A stretch of 64,000 nucleotides of DNA. Source: Thermoplasmata archaeon. GTDB taxonomy: Archaea; Thermoplasmatota; Thermoplasmata; Lutacidiplasmatales; UBA184. The translations under genes were made by a program, and so were the position numbers. The stretch covers positions 157,683 through 221,682 of the forward strand of contig JAKASE010000001.1 of assembly GCA_021819135.1 (NCBI GenBank), written 5' to 3'. Under the pieces are notes generated by a model. The model worked only from the letters and a program-made list of their open reading frames with translations, was not told the DNA's origin and did not search any database. Within the stretch, counting starts at the first letter, position 1. Every line of letters starts with the position of its first letter. Of this stretch, positions 24,902 through 33,683 are shown piece by piece.

Positions 24902-25585
24902 GTGACCGAAGCGGTCGTGGTCGGTCAGGACGTGTGGAAGGTCTACGGCAGCGGCAACACCGCGGTCCCGGCGCTCCAGGGGATCTCGGTCCAGATCCTC
25001 CGCGGGGAGATGCTCGCAGTGATGGGCCCCTCCGGGTGCGGGAAGACGACGTTTCTGAACTGTTTCAGCGGGCTCGATGACATCTCACGAGGCACCGTCA
25101 CGATCGAAGGCACGAACATCCATGCGATGAGCGACGCGAAGAAGAGCGAGTACCGCGCGCTCCGCACCGGGTTCGTCTTCCAGTCGTACAACCTCCTCCC
25201 GATCCTCAGTGCCGAGGAGAACGTCGAGCTCCCCCTCCTCATCGCAGGTCGCAGCGCCCGGGAGGCTCGGGCCGAGGCCCGGGGAATCCTGAACCGGCTG
25301 GGTCTCGGGGACCGGAGGGCCCATCGGCCGGCCGAGCTCTCCGGCGGCCAGCAGCAACGGGTCTCCCTCGCGCGGGCGCTGGTGGCGAAGCCCGCGATCG
25401 TCTGGGCGGACGAACCGACCGGCAACCTGGACGCCGAAGGCTCGCGAGACGTGACGACGTTGCTGCGCGAGCTCAATCGGGAGTACGGTCAAACGATGGT
25501 GGTCGTCACGCACGACGGCGAGGTCGCCTCCCAGTGCGATCGGACCCTGCGCATGCGGGATGGAAAGTTCGTCGACGGAGCGTGA
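24902..25585 (+). CDS. ABC transporter ATP-binding protein (MacB/LolD type)
   Basis: 227 residues. Walker A GPSGCGKTT (residues 42-50), Q-loop FQSYNLLP, signature LSGGQQQR (about 141-148), Walker B IVWADEPTG and switch His in VVVTHD are all present. The NLLPILSAEENVELPL segment is characteristic of the MacB/LolD/FtsE branch. GTG 24902 overlaps the stop of a possible 28-codon leader frame. It pairs with the large permease gene that starts 7 nt after its stop. Likely substrates are lipids, lipoproteins, peptides or drugs; this is not determinable here. Confidence 0.95.
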   Translation: MTEAVVVGQDVWKVYGSGNTAVPALQGISVQILRGEMLAVMGPSGCGKTTFLNCFSGLDDISRGTVTIEGTNIHAMSDAKKSEYRALRTGFVFQSYNLLPILSAEENVELPLLIAGRSAREARAEARGILNRLGLGDRRAHRPAELSGGQQQRVSLARALVAKPAIVWADEPTGNLDAEGSRDVTTLLRELNREYGQTMVVVTHDGEVASQCDRTLRMRDGKFVDGA

Positions 25586-25591
25586 CCCCGC

Positions 25592-28555
25592 ATGGCGTCG
25601 GTCTCGGTCGTAGGCGCCGTCCTTCTCCTCCTGGTCCTCGTCGGGCTCATCACCGTCGCGCTCGCGCTTCGGCACCGCCTCGCCTTCCGTCTCGCGATCC
25701 GGAACGTGCGTCGGGGCCGGACGAGGACCGTGCTCCTGGTCGCGGGCCTGCTGGTCGCGACGACCATCGTTTCCGGGAGCCTGATCGTGGGCGATACGGT
25801 CGATCAGCTCGTCGTGCACTACTCGTACCTCGGTGCGGGGTTCAACGATGAGGCGATCTCCGCGCCCTCGGCCACGGGCGGGAACGTCTTCTACAACTAC
25901 TCGGTCTACACTCAGACCGTCTCGCTGGCCGGCGCGCACCCGGGGATCGCCGGCATCGCCCCCGAGATCATCTCCGGGGCCTCGGCGTATGATCTCGAGA
26001 GCAGGGTTCCCGAGACCGGACTCAACCTCATCGGCGTGAACGGCAACCAGAGCACCGCCCTCGGTGCGTTCGTCGCCGACAGCGGCACCTCGCTCGCGGG
26101 CGCGGCACCAGGGATGGTGCTGGTCGACGACCAGGCGGCGTCCGCGCTGAACGCGACCGCCGGGCAGACCCTGGTGGTCTACGGGATCCGGAGCGCGCCC
26201 CTCACGATCGAGGCGGTCGTCCAGGACAACGTCCGGGGGGCGTTCATCACGGGGGGACTGACCCCGGGCAACCTCTTCGTCGACCTCGCGACGGCCCAGT
26301 ACCTCGAGAACGCCACCGGGTCGATCAATTACATCAGCCTCACGAACACGGGCACCCAGATCGAAGGCGCGGACGCGTCGCCGGGGATCGCGGCGTACCT
26401 CAACACGACGCTCGCCCCGGTGCTCGAGCCGTACGGTCTGACCGTGCAAACCCCCCTCAAGACCTCGCTCGACGCCTCCACCCAGAGCGGCACCAGCCTC
26501 GTCACCCTGTTCCTCGCCCTCGGACTCTTCTCGATCGTCGCGGGCGCGGTGCTGATCGTCGGACTCTTCGTGATGCTCGCCGAGGAACGCAAGGGCGAGA
26601 TGGGCATGCTTCGGGCGATCGGACTGCGACGTCGGGAGCTGGTGTATGCGTTCTTCTTCGAAGGGGTGATCTACTCCGCGGGGAGCGCCTTCGCCGGGAC
26701 CGCGCTCGGGGTGGGGGTCGGCTACCTGCTCGTCTACCTCGCGGGGCAGATCCTCGCCTTTGAGATCCCGCCCGCCGTGTTCCTGCAATCGTTCACGGTG
26801 ACCGGCGAGAGCCTCGTGATCGCGTACGTCGTGGGGTTCCTCCTGACGCTCGCCACCGTGATCGTCGCCTGCCGTCGGGCGAGCCGGCTGAACATCGTTC
26901 GGGCGATCCGGGACACTCCCGAGCCTCCCCCACGCCTCCGGACGTACACGTTCCTCGCATACCTCGGCGTGCTCTGCGCGGTCGCGGGGTTCCTTCTGTT
27001 CTTCGGGACCTACCGGGGGTCGGCCGACATCTCCTACCCGATCATCGGAGGCAGCCTCGCGATCCTCGGGATGGGCCTCGTGGCCGCGCGCTTCCTGAAG
27101 AACCGCCTGGTGTTCACCACCGCGGGTTTCGGCCTCGTGGTCTGGGCGGGCTTCGAGCCCCTCCATACTGACCTCTTGGGCACCTCCCACACGGGTGGAA
27201 TCTTCGTTCTCTTCGTGACGGGGATCGTCCTGATCACGGGGGTCCTCCTCGTTTTCGTCTTCAACGCCCCCACGATCGCCCGGGCGCTCTCTCACCTGTT
27301 TGGCCGTCGCACGGATTCGAGCCCGGTCGTCCGGATCGGGCTCGCGTACCCGACGCGTCAGGCGACGCGGACGGCGGTCAGCCTGACGATCTTTGCCCTT
27401 GTGGTCTTCACGATGGTCGCGACGGCCACGTTCGGGTCGATCGCCTCCGCAAGCCTCGACAGCACGGTCCAGGACCAGACCGGCGGGTACAGCCTCTTCG
27501 GCTACTCCCAGACGCCGATACCGGACCTCTGGGGGATGATCTCCTCGAACGCGACCCTCGCCCCCCTCTTCTCTGCCGGAGTGTCGGTCGTGACCGCCTC
27601 GATCGACGTGAACGTGACCGGCTTCGCGGGGAACCCGTATCGGGACCAGATGTACGCGCCCCCGCCGAACACGACCGGTCCTTCGAGCTTCTACGCCACC
27701 GAGCAGTTCTCGTTCGCCGCGCTGTGGCGGGGAATGACCGCCTCCGAGACCTGGAGCGACCTCGCGACCAACTCTTCGGTCGCGATCGTGGACCAGACCT
27801 ACGGACCGAGCTCCACGGCTTCCTCCGTGACCGGAACGACCGCGGGGCCGGCCCACCCCAGCGTACACGTGGGGGACACGATCCGGATCGCCACGATCCG
27901 CGGGGCGCAGCCCACCGCGTTGACCGTCATCGGGATCCTGACCACCTCCTCGGTGCGCGGGGTGTGGGTGAACCCGGGCGTGGCGGCCTCCCTCGGATAC
28001 GGCGAGGCCACCGGGTACGCCCTGACGATCGCCCCGGGGGTCGACGTGACGCACGCCGAGCAGCAGGCCAAGATCGCGTTCTTCCCGTGGGGGCTCGTTC
28101 TCATCGACCTGAAGGCGATCCTCCAGACCTCCATCAGTACGACCGAGGGGTTCATCGGACTCCTCGAGATCTTCGTCGGCCTCGGCCTCGCCGTCGGGAT
28201 CGCGGCCATGGGGATCCTCGCCCTGCGGGCCGTGGTCGAGCGTCGGCGCGAGATCGGCATGCTCCGGGCCTCCGGCTTCACGCAGCGGATGGTCCTGCAA
28301 GCCCTGGCGCTCGAGTACTCGTTCGTCACCCTTGCCGGCATCGTCATCGGCGTGGGTTTGGGCCTCCTGGTCGCCTACAACCTCACGGTGAGCGCCGGCG
28401 CGGTGTCGGCCGGCTTCGGGACCTTTGCGGTCCCCTGGGTCACGGTCCTCGAGATCGCCGGGATCGCCTACGCGCTCGTCCTCGTGGCGATCGCCACTCC
28501 GTCGCTCCGCGCGGCCCGGCTCTCTCCGGCAGACGCTGTACGCTCGACCGAATGA
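25592..28555 (+). CDS. ABC transporter permease, duplicated FtsX-type (MacB-like)
   Basis: 987 residues with two FtsX modules. An N-terminal TM (about 5-25), a large extracellular domain, three TMs around 300-450 (VILGLFVMLAEERKGEMGMLRAIG-type coupling motif), further TMs near 455-570, a second exodomain, and a C-terminal set (about 860-980) with EIGMLRASGFTQRMVLQALALEY. Both EMGMLRAIG and EIGMLRASG are coupling helices for the ATPase. It is encoded 7 nt after the ATPase gene. A 1071-codon open frame on the opposite strand is a GC-rich shadow. Confidence 0.92.
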   Translation: MASVSVVGAVLLLLVLVGLITVALALRHRLAFRLAIRNVRRGRTRTVLLVAGLLVATTIVSGSLIVGDTVDQLVVHYSYLGAGFNDEAISAPSATGGNVFYNYSVYTQTVSLAGAHPGIAGIAPEIISGASAYDLESRVPETGLNLIGVNGNQSTALGAFVADSGTSLAGAAPGMVLVDDQAASALNATAGQTLVVYGIRSAPLTIEAVVQDNVRGAFITGGLTPGNLFVDLATAQYLENATGSINYISLTNTGTQIEGADASPGIAAYLNTTLAPVLEPYGLTVQTPLKTSLDASTQSGTSLVTLFLALGLFSIVAGAVLIVGLFVMLAEERKGEMGMLRAIGLRRRELVYAFFFEGVIYSAGSAFAGTALGVGVGYLLVYLAGQILAFEIPPAVFLQSFTVTGESLVIAYVVGFLLTLATVIVACRRASRLNIVRAIRDTPEPPPRLRTYTFLAYLGVLCAVAGFLLFFGTYRGSADISYPIIGGSLAILGMGLVAARFLKNRLVFTTAGFGLVVWAGFEPLHTDLLGTSHTGGIFVLFVTGIVLITGVLLVFVFNAPTIARALSHLFGRRTDSSPVVRIGLAYPTRQATRTAVSLTIFALVVFTMVATATFGSIASASLDSTVQDQTGGYSLFGYSQTPIPDLWGMISSNATLAPLFSAGVSVVTASIDVNVTGFAGNPYRDQMYAPPPNTTGPSSFYATEQFSFAALWRGMTASETWSDLATNSSVAIVDQTYGPSSTASSVTGTTAGPAHPSVHVGDTIRIATIRGAQPTALTVIGILTTSSVRGVWVNPGVAASLGYGEATGYALTIAPGVDVTHAEQQAKIAFFPWGLVLIDLKAILQTSISTTEGFIGLLEIFVGLGLAVGIAAMGILALRAVVERRREIGMLRASGFTQRMVLQALALEYSFVTLAGIVIGVGLGLLVAYNLTVSAGAVSAGFGTFAVPWVTVLEIAGIAYALVLVAIATPSLRAARLSPADAVRSTE

Positions 28556-28603
28556 AGCGGGACCGACGGCCGGACCGCGGAGGGGTCCGACCCCACCGGC
28601 CGA

Positions 28604-28924
28604 CTAGAGCTCCTTGATGATCCGGTCGATCTCGTGCGCCGCCTCGTCGAGCTCCTTTGCGACGCGTTGCGCGGCCTTCTTGGCCGAGCCGGAAGGGTTC
28701 TTCGCGGCCACCTGCGCCTTCTCCACGAGCCGCTTCGACAGGCGGGCCGTCGCCCGCCCCAGGTCCTGGGCCGCCCGCCGCGTCTCATGGAGCACGGACT
28801 CCAGCGTGTCCCCCCCTCCGACCGTGCCGGCGGAGGGCGGCGGGGTCCAAGGCAGCGCAGCGCCGCAGGCGGGACAGCTCGTCGCGCCCGATGGGGCTTC
28901 ACGACCGCAGTGGGGACAGAACAT
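28604..28924 (-). CDS. zinc-ribbon protein with C-terminal amphipathic helix
   Basis: 106 residues. The N-terminal Cys4 ribbon CPHCGREAPSGATSCPACG (Cys3, 6, 17 and 20) is followed by a Pro/Gly linker and a long basic/acidic helix (about 42-106) rich in Ala, Lys, Glu and Arg, probably a coiled coil. Zinc-ribbon plus helix proteins of this size are numerous in archaea and have no agreed function. It is convergent with the ABC permease gene. Confidence 0.75.
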   Translation of the reverse strand: MFCPHCGREAPSGATSCPACGAALPWTPPPSAGTVGGGDTLESVLHETRRAAQDLGRATARLSKRLVEKAQVAAKNPSGSAKKAAQRVAKELDEAAHEIDRIIKEL

Positions 28925-29059
28925 GGGCTCTTCCTCGAGGTCTCACGAGGACAGACGCCTACTTACGGCTTCGTCCGACGGGTCGGAGCCCCCCCGGGCG
29001 GATTCTGTCGGGGGGTACGAAAGGTTCGTGGCCCGCCGAGCCCTTCTTTGGGACGAACC

Positions 29060-29581
29060 ATGATCCCGACCCCTTCCGCGGACGGCACGAACGTCTCGGT
29101 CGTCACGCTCGGAACGGGGGACCGGGAACTCGCCGTCCCGATCCTGCGGGAGGGGTTCGAGGGGATCTACCGATGGCACGCAAAGCGGACCCTCCGCACG
29201 GTCTCCGTGGTGCGGGCCGCGCTCGTGGGGGGCGAGCTCGCGGGCGTCTCGTTGCTCGAGCGGCTGGGCCCCGAGGTGGGGTACGTCTACTACCTCGCGG
29301 TCGGGGCGAGGCACCGGCGCACGGGGATCGGCGGACTCCTCCTCGACGACGCCCTCGAGCGGTTCCGGTCTGAGGGCGTCGTGGTCGTCTACGGCGCGGT
29401 CGAGGAAGAGAATCGGTCCTCCCGTCGATTGTTCGAGTCCCGGCGTTTCCGGCTGGTGGATCGGAACGAGACCAGCTATCGGCTCGGGGGCCTCGGAGCC
29501 CAGGGCCTCCGGACCCGGATGTGGATCGTCCACGGCGAGGTCCTCTACGGTCTTCGTCTCATCGGATCGGATCCGCGGTGA
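29060..29581 (+). CDS. GNAT-family N-acetyltransferase
   Basis: 173 residues. The acetyl-CoA pyrophosphate-binding motif A appears as VYYLAVGARHRRTGIGGLLLDDAL (R/Q-x-x-G-x-G/A form: RRTGIGG), followed by motif B ENRSSRRLFESRRFRLV. The N-terminal 60 residues look like a substrate-binding region. Substrate unknown; the basic, Arg-rich nature is consistent with amine or protein N-terminus acetylation. ATG 29060 precedes the first strand. Confidence 0.85.
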   Translation: MIPTPSADGTNVSVVTLGTGDRELAVPILREGFEGIYRWHAKRTLRTVSVVRAALVGGELAGVSLLERLGPEVGYVYYLAVGARHRRTGIGGLLLDDALERFRSEGVVVVYGAVEEENRSSRRLFESRRFRLVDRNETSYRLGGLGAQGLRTRMWIVHGEVLYGLRLIGSDPR

Positions 29582-29658
29582 CCCCTCCGAGCGTCCGACT
29601 GCCGGAGGGACGGCGCACGGGATCGTCGGCGATCCGTGCCTCGTTCGCAGACGGCCGG

Positions 29659-30360
29659 CTAGGGCCCGAGGAGCCACCGGTCGAGGTCGAGGTCGATCCA
29701 CGCCTCCCGCAGGGGCCGGGGCCGGCGTCGGTCGCTGTCGACGGGTCCGTGCTCCGCCCATACCTGGGCGTCGGACCAGTGCAATCCCCCGGAGTCCTCG
29801 ATCCGGAAGACCCGCGCGAACGCCTGACGCAGCGACGCCTCCGGTGCGCCGTCGAACGTCGCCACGATCGGGATTCCGGACTCCCGAAGCGAGGGGGGAA
29901 CCGCCGGCTCGGTGAGGGCGGCCCGCAGGACCCCGGGCGGGAGCCGCTCGACGTGGGAGAGCAGGAGCGGGGGCCGGTCGCCCGCCGGTGTCCCCGGTGG
30001 GCCGGCCAGCATCTGGAGGAGCGGCGGGAGTCGAAGCAGAGAGAGCAAGCGCGCGCGTTCCGCGGGTGGCCCGGAGGCGACGAACGTATCGAGCTGCGCA
30101 TGGGGTATGGCCTGCGGCTCTAGGTCGGAGGGCGACACCGAGTCGAACCGGAGACCTGCGCCGTCCGCGAGCCACATCGCGCGCGCCGCCCCCGAGAGGG
30201 CGTCGGCGGCGCCCACGCAACGGCCCCACGCAAAGTAGGGAGCGATCCGCCGCGCGAGTCCGAGGGCCAGCATCGAGATCGCCGGCTCTCCCCGCCCGTA
30301 GACGAGGGCCGATCGGGGGTCTGGCGCGACGGGTCCGGGGACCGGTGGTGGCGGGTGCAT
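29659..30360 (-). CDS. hypothetical protein, possible RecA/KaiC-like fold without Walker A
   Basis: 233 residues. The order of hydrophobic strands (SALVYGRGEPAISMLALGLARRIAPYFAWGRCV near 18-50, PPLLLSHVERLPPGVLRAAL near 128-147, and GIPIVATFDG near 160-170) resembles P-loop RecA/KaiC-like ATPases of archaea, but no GxxxxGKS motif is seen at GRGEPAIS. It may therefore be an inactive relative, or an unrelated fold. It lies downstream of the tandem HTH_10 genes on the same strand with a 108-nt gap and no clear promoter. Low certainty of function. Confidence 0.55.
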   Translation of the reverse strand: MHPPPPVPGPVAPDPRSALVYGRGEPAISMLALGLARRIAPYFAWGRCVGAADALSGAARAMWLADGAGLRFDSVSPSDLEPQAIPHAQLDTFVASGPPAERARLLSLLRLPPLLQMLAGPPGTPAGDRPPLLLSHVERLPPGVLRAALTEPAVPPSLRESGIPIVATFDGAPEASLRQAFARVFRIEDSGGLHWSDAQVWAEHGPVDSDRRRPRPLREAWIDLDLDRWLLGP

Positions 30361-30468
30361 AGCAGCGGGCGGGGCCGACCTCGTACGCGGGAGGTCCGGT
30401 CGACCGATGACGCTGGCCCGAACCGCTTCGGGGACCCGAACGGGTTCGGGTCGCGCGGGAGTGCTCCG

Positions 30469-31302
30469 TCAGGACCTATAGAACGCGGAGGAGGGGGTCA
30501 GGGCCGACTCGAGCAGCTTTCGCTCGATCACCGCGATGGACTGTGAGAGCCCCGAAAGACTTCGGCCGAGCGTGCGGGCGAGCTCGGTCAACGTGACTCT
30601 GCGGGGAACGGCGAAGTACCCGAGAGCTAGCGCGCGATGGAGGAGCTCCTGCTGGTTCGGTCGGAGCTCCGGCAGGTGGCTCCTCAGCGGGCCCTTTCGG
30701 ATCGGTATGACCTCCATCCTCGGGTCCGCCGCCCGCGCGAACTCGGTGATCCGACGGATCTGCCGGAGGCGGCCGACGACCTCGATCCACCCCAGCCCGG
30801 CTTGGATCGATATGGGGAACTGAAGAGGTACACCGAGCTTCTGAAGGAAGGCGAACAGGGGCGGGTCGTGGTACAGGACCCGATAGAGGCACCCGTCCCC
30901 GACTTCCGCAAGGCCCCGCGCGTCGATCACGTCCGGCAGCGTCCGAATGTCCTGGGCCCAGCCTCCGGGAGAGCCTCCGGACACCCAGCAGTCCGAGACC
31001 GAAATCCCGGGCCGGGCCTCGCCTCGGTTCAGTACCTCCAGGCGCAACGTCGGATGGCGCTCGGAGAACGGACCCACCCAGACCCGGGCGGGGATCCGGA
31101 AGCGGAACGTCGCGAGGACCACGTCGTTCGAGAGCCGGGAGTCGACAGTGCGGCGGAGCGCCCGAAGGCGGGCCGCGGAACCCTTTGGGTCGCGTGCGGC
31201 CTCCGGGGGGCGGGCATCGCCCGGAACGGCTCGCGACCTGCCGGGTCGGGACCGGACGTGGGACCTCGGACGATCTCGCGCGGAAACCCTGCGTCCTCCC
31301 AT
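30469..31302 (-). CDS. HTH_10 (bacterio-opsin activator-type) regulator, second of a tandem pair
   Basis: 277 residues. The C-terminal HTH_10 domain (about 205-270) reads LRPNQQELLHRALALGYFAVPRRVTLTELARTLGRSLSGLSQSIAVIERKLLE. The middle portion (about 60-200) is a conserved sensor-like region found with HTH_10 (VLATFRFRIPARVWVGPF...LRLEVLNRG). The first about 58 residues are Arg-rich and lack homology. ATG 31302 lies 13 nt after the paralog's stop and is preceded by GAGGAG, supporting translation from an operon. Target genes unknown. Confidence 0.85.
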   Translation of the reverse strand: MGGRRVSARDRPRSHVRSRPGRSRAVPGDARPPEAARDPKGSAARLRALRRTVDSRLSNDVVLATFRFRIPARVWVGPFSERHPTLRLEVLNRGEARPGISVSDCWVSGGSPGGWAQDIRTLPDVIDARGLAEVGDGCLYRVLYHDPPLFAFLQKLGVPLQFPISIQAGLGWIEVVGRLRQIRRITEFARAADPRMEVIPIRKGPLRSHLPELRPNQQELLHRALALGYFAVPRRVTLTELARTLGRSLSGLSQSIAVIERKLLESALTPSSAFYRS

Positions 31303-31314
31303 CCGGCCCGCTCC

Positions 31315-32088
31315 TCAGGGAAAGCTCCCGGACGGCGGCAGGATCGATTCGAGCAATCGCTTCTCGATGAGGGCGATCGACTCGGAGACGCTCGACTTGC
31401 TGCGGTTCAGTTTCCGGGCCAGCGCGGTCAGGGTGATCCCACGGGGGACGGCAAAGTACCCGGCGGCCATCGCTTGGGCGAGGAGCGACTGCTGGGTCTC
31501 CGTGAGGGGCGGAAGGTGGCTGCGCAGCGGTCGCCGTCGGATCGAGACGATGCGCGCCGCCGGGTCCGCGATCCGCGCGTGCCGCAGGATCTCCTGGAAC
31601 TCCGAGTACCGGGCCACGACCTCCCAGTCGATGGACCCCGCCAGCATCCGCAGGGGGAACTGGAGCGGTAGCCTCAGCCGCCGGTAGAGATAGACCACGG
31701 GAGGATTCCGATACGTGATCCGGTAGAGGGAACCCTCGCCCATCTGTGTCAGGCTCTCGACCTTGAGCACGTCCGGGTAGCCCGCGATCTCCCGGGCCCA
31801 GACACCGGGAGGGCCCCCACTGAACCAGTAATCCGAGACCGATACTTCGGGGGTGACCTCGCCACGGTTCAGTGCCTCGAATCGGACCGTGGGGTGGGCG
31901 GCGGAGAAACGCCCGGTCCAGAGGTCTTTCGGCATCCGGAGTCGAAGGGTCGCGATGAACAGCCGATCGGGCGCCTCCTCGTCCGGGCCCGCCGGGCGTT
32001 CGTTTCTCCCTCCTACCCGACCTTGGGTGGAGTCGAGTCCCGCGTCGGGCGGGTGGGAGACGCGACGCCCCGGTCGGCCCGCCGGCAT
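31315..32088 (-). CDS. HTH_10 (bacterio-opsin activator-type) regulator, first of a tandem pair
   Basis: 257 residues, clearly paralogous to the following protein throughout the sensor-like region (IATLRLRMPKDLWTGRF...HPTVRFEALNRGEVTPEVSVSDYW) and HTH (ETQQSLLAQAMAAGYFAVPRGITLTALARKLNRSKSSVSESIALIEKRLLE). ATG 32088 is chosen because a GTTTTTTC TATA-like box (32113-32120) lies 28 nt upstream, consistent with a leaderless start. It is divergent from a GNAT gene, with which it may share control. Function beyond DNA binding unknown. Confidence 0.85.
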   Translation of the reverse strand: MPAGRPGRRVSHPPDAGLDSTQGRVGGRNERPAGPDEEAPDRLFIATLRLRMPKDLWTGRFSAAHPTVRFEALNRGEVTPEVSVSDYWFSGGPPGVWAREIAGYPDVLKVESLTQMGEGSLYRITYRNPPVVYLYRRLRLPLQFPLRMLAGSIDWEVVARYSEFQEILRHARIADPAARIVSIRRRPLRSHLPPLTETQQSLLAQAMAAGYFAVPRGITLTALARKLNRSKSSVSESIALIEKRLLESILPPSGSFP

Positions 32089-32247
32089 CCCTTCCCGAAG
32101 GGAGAGCGGGGAGAAAAAACCCCCACGCTCCCGGCGGCCTCTTCTGTGGACTCCGGGCCAGGGGAGGGCCGCCGTCGCTGTACCGGGCCGTCGTCCCGGG
32201 ACCCGCCGGGCCAAAGGGTATGCGCCGGTGCCCGCTCGGGACCACGT

Positions 32248-32730
32248 ATGAGCCCTCCGCGGCCCCTTCGGATCGGGGCGGCCGTCGACGAGCGCTCGGT
32301 ATCGGCTGCGCGCGTGCTGTTCCGGGAGTACGCCGAAGGGCTCGACTTCGCCTTGGATTTCCAGGATTTCGAGCACGAGCTCGCAAGCCTGCCCGGTGAG
32401 TACCGGGCCCCCCACGGGATCCTGCTCCTCGCCTGGTCCGGCGGGTCGCCGGCCGGTTGCGTCGGGGTGCGGCGTCTCGGGGAGGAGACTTGTGAGATGA
32501 AGCGGCTCTACGTTCGACCGGCGTACCGAGCCGGCGGGATCGGCCGCCGACTGGCCGAGGAGGCCCTCCGGGCCGGGCGGTCCCTGGGGTACCGCCGAAT
32601 GCGTCTCGACACGGTCCCCTCGATGGGCGCGGCGATCGCGCTCTACCGATCGCTGGGGTTCGTTGACATTCCGGCCTACCGGTTCAATCCGATCCCGGGC
32701 GCGGTGTACCTCGAGGTCGATCTCCAGTAG
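32248..32730 (+). CDS. GNAT-family N-acetyltransferase
   Basis: 160 residues. MKRLYVRPAYRAGGIGRRLAEEAL is acetyl-CoA-binding motif A (RAGGIGR), and AAIALYRSLGFVDIPAYRFNPIPGAVYLEVDL is motif B plus the C-terminal strand. This is the layout of small, often peptide- or amine-specific GNATs. A Cys-rich or zinc motif is absent. ATG 32248 starts the protein; the longer upstream frame is a shadow of the divergent HTH_10 gene. Confidence 0.88.
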   Translation: MSPPRPLRIGAAVDERSVSAARVLFREYAEGLDFALDFQDFEHELASLPGEYRAPHGILLLAWSGGSPAGCVGVRRLGEETCEMKRLYVRPAYRAGGIGRRLAEEALRAGRSLGYRRMRLDTVPSMGAAIALYRSLGFVDIPAYRFNPIPGAVYLEVDLQ

Positions 32731-32782
32731 GTATGGGGCCCCGGAGGGGGCCCGGGGACCATCCGAAGACGGTGGCGAAGCG

Positions 32783-33202
32783 TCAGGTCGGCGAGCGGTC
32801 GGATCCCGAACGACGGGACCGAGCCGCCTGCTCGAGCACGAACCGGACCTCCTCCGCCGGGGTCTCTCTCGGCAGTCGGAAGGCGTGCCCGTCGATCGCG
32901 ATACCGGGGATCACCACGCGATCCCCGTAGCCGATCCGCATCTGGAACGGGCGGGCCTCGATCTGTCGGATCGACTCGAGCGGGAGCGTCACATCGGGGG
33001 ACTCGGCGTCCTGGGCCCGGGCGCGCCACCCGCCCCGGCGCACGAAGAGCAGGCGCCGATCGGTGAGGATGAGCCAACCCGACCGGTCCGCTTCGCCGTC
33101 CGCTCGCGCCGATTCGGCCGGCCAGTGCCGGACCACGCGCTCCGAGCGGTCGCGGAGGATTCGGTCCCACGGAGGCTCCGACATTCCGACGGCCCATGAC
33201 AT
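32783..33202 (-). CDS. PH-like domain protein of unknown function
   Basis: 139 residues. A beta-rich core (VVRHWPAESARADGEADRSGWLILTDRRLLFVRRGG, then VTLPLESIRQIEARPFQMRIGYGDRVVIPGIAIDGHAFRLP) follows the bacterial PH-domain pattern in which LILTDRRLLFV is a hallmark. The C-terminal helix (EEVRFVLEQAARSRR) completes the fold. ATG 33202 fits a TATA-like GGGGATAGGGG near 33225; ATG 33184 is an alternative. Upstream codons are antisense to the C2H2 gene. Role unknown; PH-like domains often bind lipids or proteins. Confidence 0.7.
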   Translation of the reverse strand: MSWAVGMSEPPWDRILRDRSERVVRHWPAESARADGEADRSGWLILTDRRLLFVRRGGWRARAQDAESPDVTLPLESIRQIEARPFQMRIGYGDRVVIPGIAIDGHAFRLPRETPAEEVRFVLEQAARSRRSGSDRSPT

Positions 33203-33388
33203 GCCGAGGCAAGAGCGCACCCCTATCCCCGGCCGCCCCGTCGACCGGCCGTCGGGCTCGACGCGCCGGACGCCATGATCCGGGTCGCGGGCGTAGCCGG
33301 TCCCGCCCGTCGCGAGGTTCTCGGATTCTCTCCCCGCGCCCAATCGCTTATGCGGCCCGAGACGATGCCCGTTCGGGCGGGCGAGGGT

Positions 33389-33607
33389 ATGCCGTACGTC
33401 GAGTACGACGAGGTTCAGGCGATCTGCTCCGATTGCGGGCGGGTCTTCCGTTCCGAGGAGGACCTCGCGGAGCACCAGGCGGAAGCACATTCGGGGCAGG
33501 AAAAGGCCCCGATCCCCGCCACGACCGTTCGGTGCTCGCTCTGCAAGAAGATGTTCCACTCCACGGCCGCTCTGAGGACGCACAACGCCCACGAGCACAC
33601 GGGCTGA
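33389..33607 (+). CDS. two-finger C2H2-type zinc-finger protein
   Basis: 72 residues. Two C2H2 fingers: CSDCGRVFRSEEDLAEHQAEAH (CxxC, then HxxxxH) and CSLCKKMFHSTAALRTHNAHEH (CxxC, HxxxxH). Small proteins of this type exist in archaea and may bind nucleic acid or protein partners. ATG 33389 follows GCGAGGG at a plausible distance from a TATA-like CGCTTATGC near 33347; ATG 33365 is an alternative start, adding eight residues. Confidence 0.8.
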   Translation: MPYVEYDEVQAICSDCGRVFRSEEDLAEHQAEAHSGQEKAPIPATTVRCSLCKKMFHSTAALRTHNAHEHTG

Positions 33608-33683
33608 CCGGCGCGTACCGGCCTTCGGCGCCCCCAGCACTCGGTTTATCAGGCCGGGTTCCGTGACCGGACCCAGGTTCCCC

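Noticed and set aside
25085-28300. A 1071-codon open frame on the minus strand
   Set aside because: It is exactly opposite the ABC ATPase and permease genes, is full of Arg/Asp/Gly repeats, lacks a hydrophobic core or motif, and is a typical GC-rich antisense shadow.
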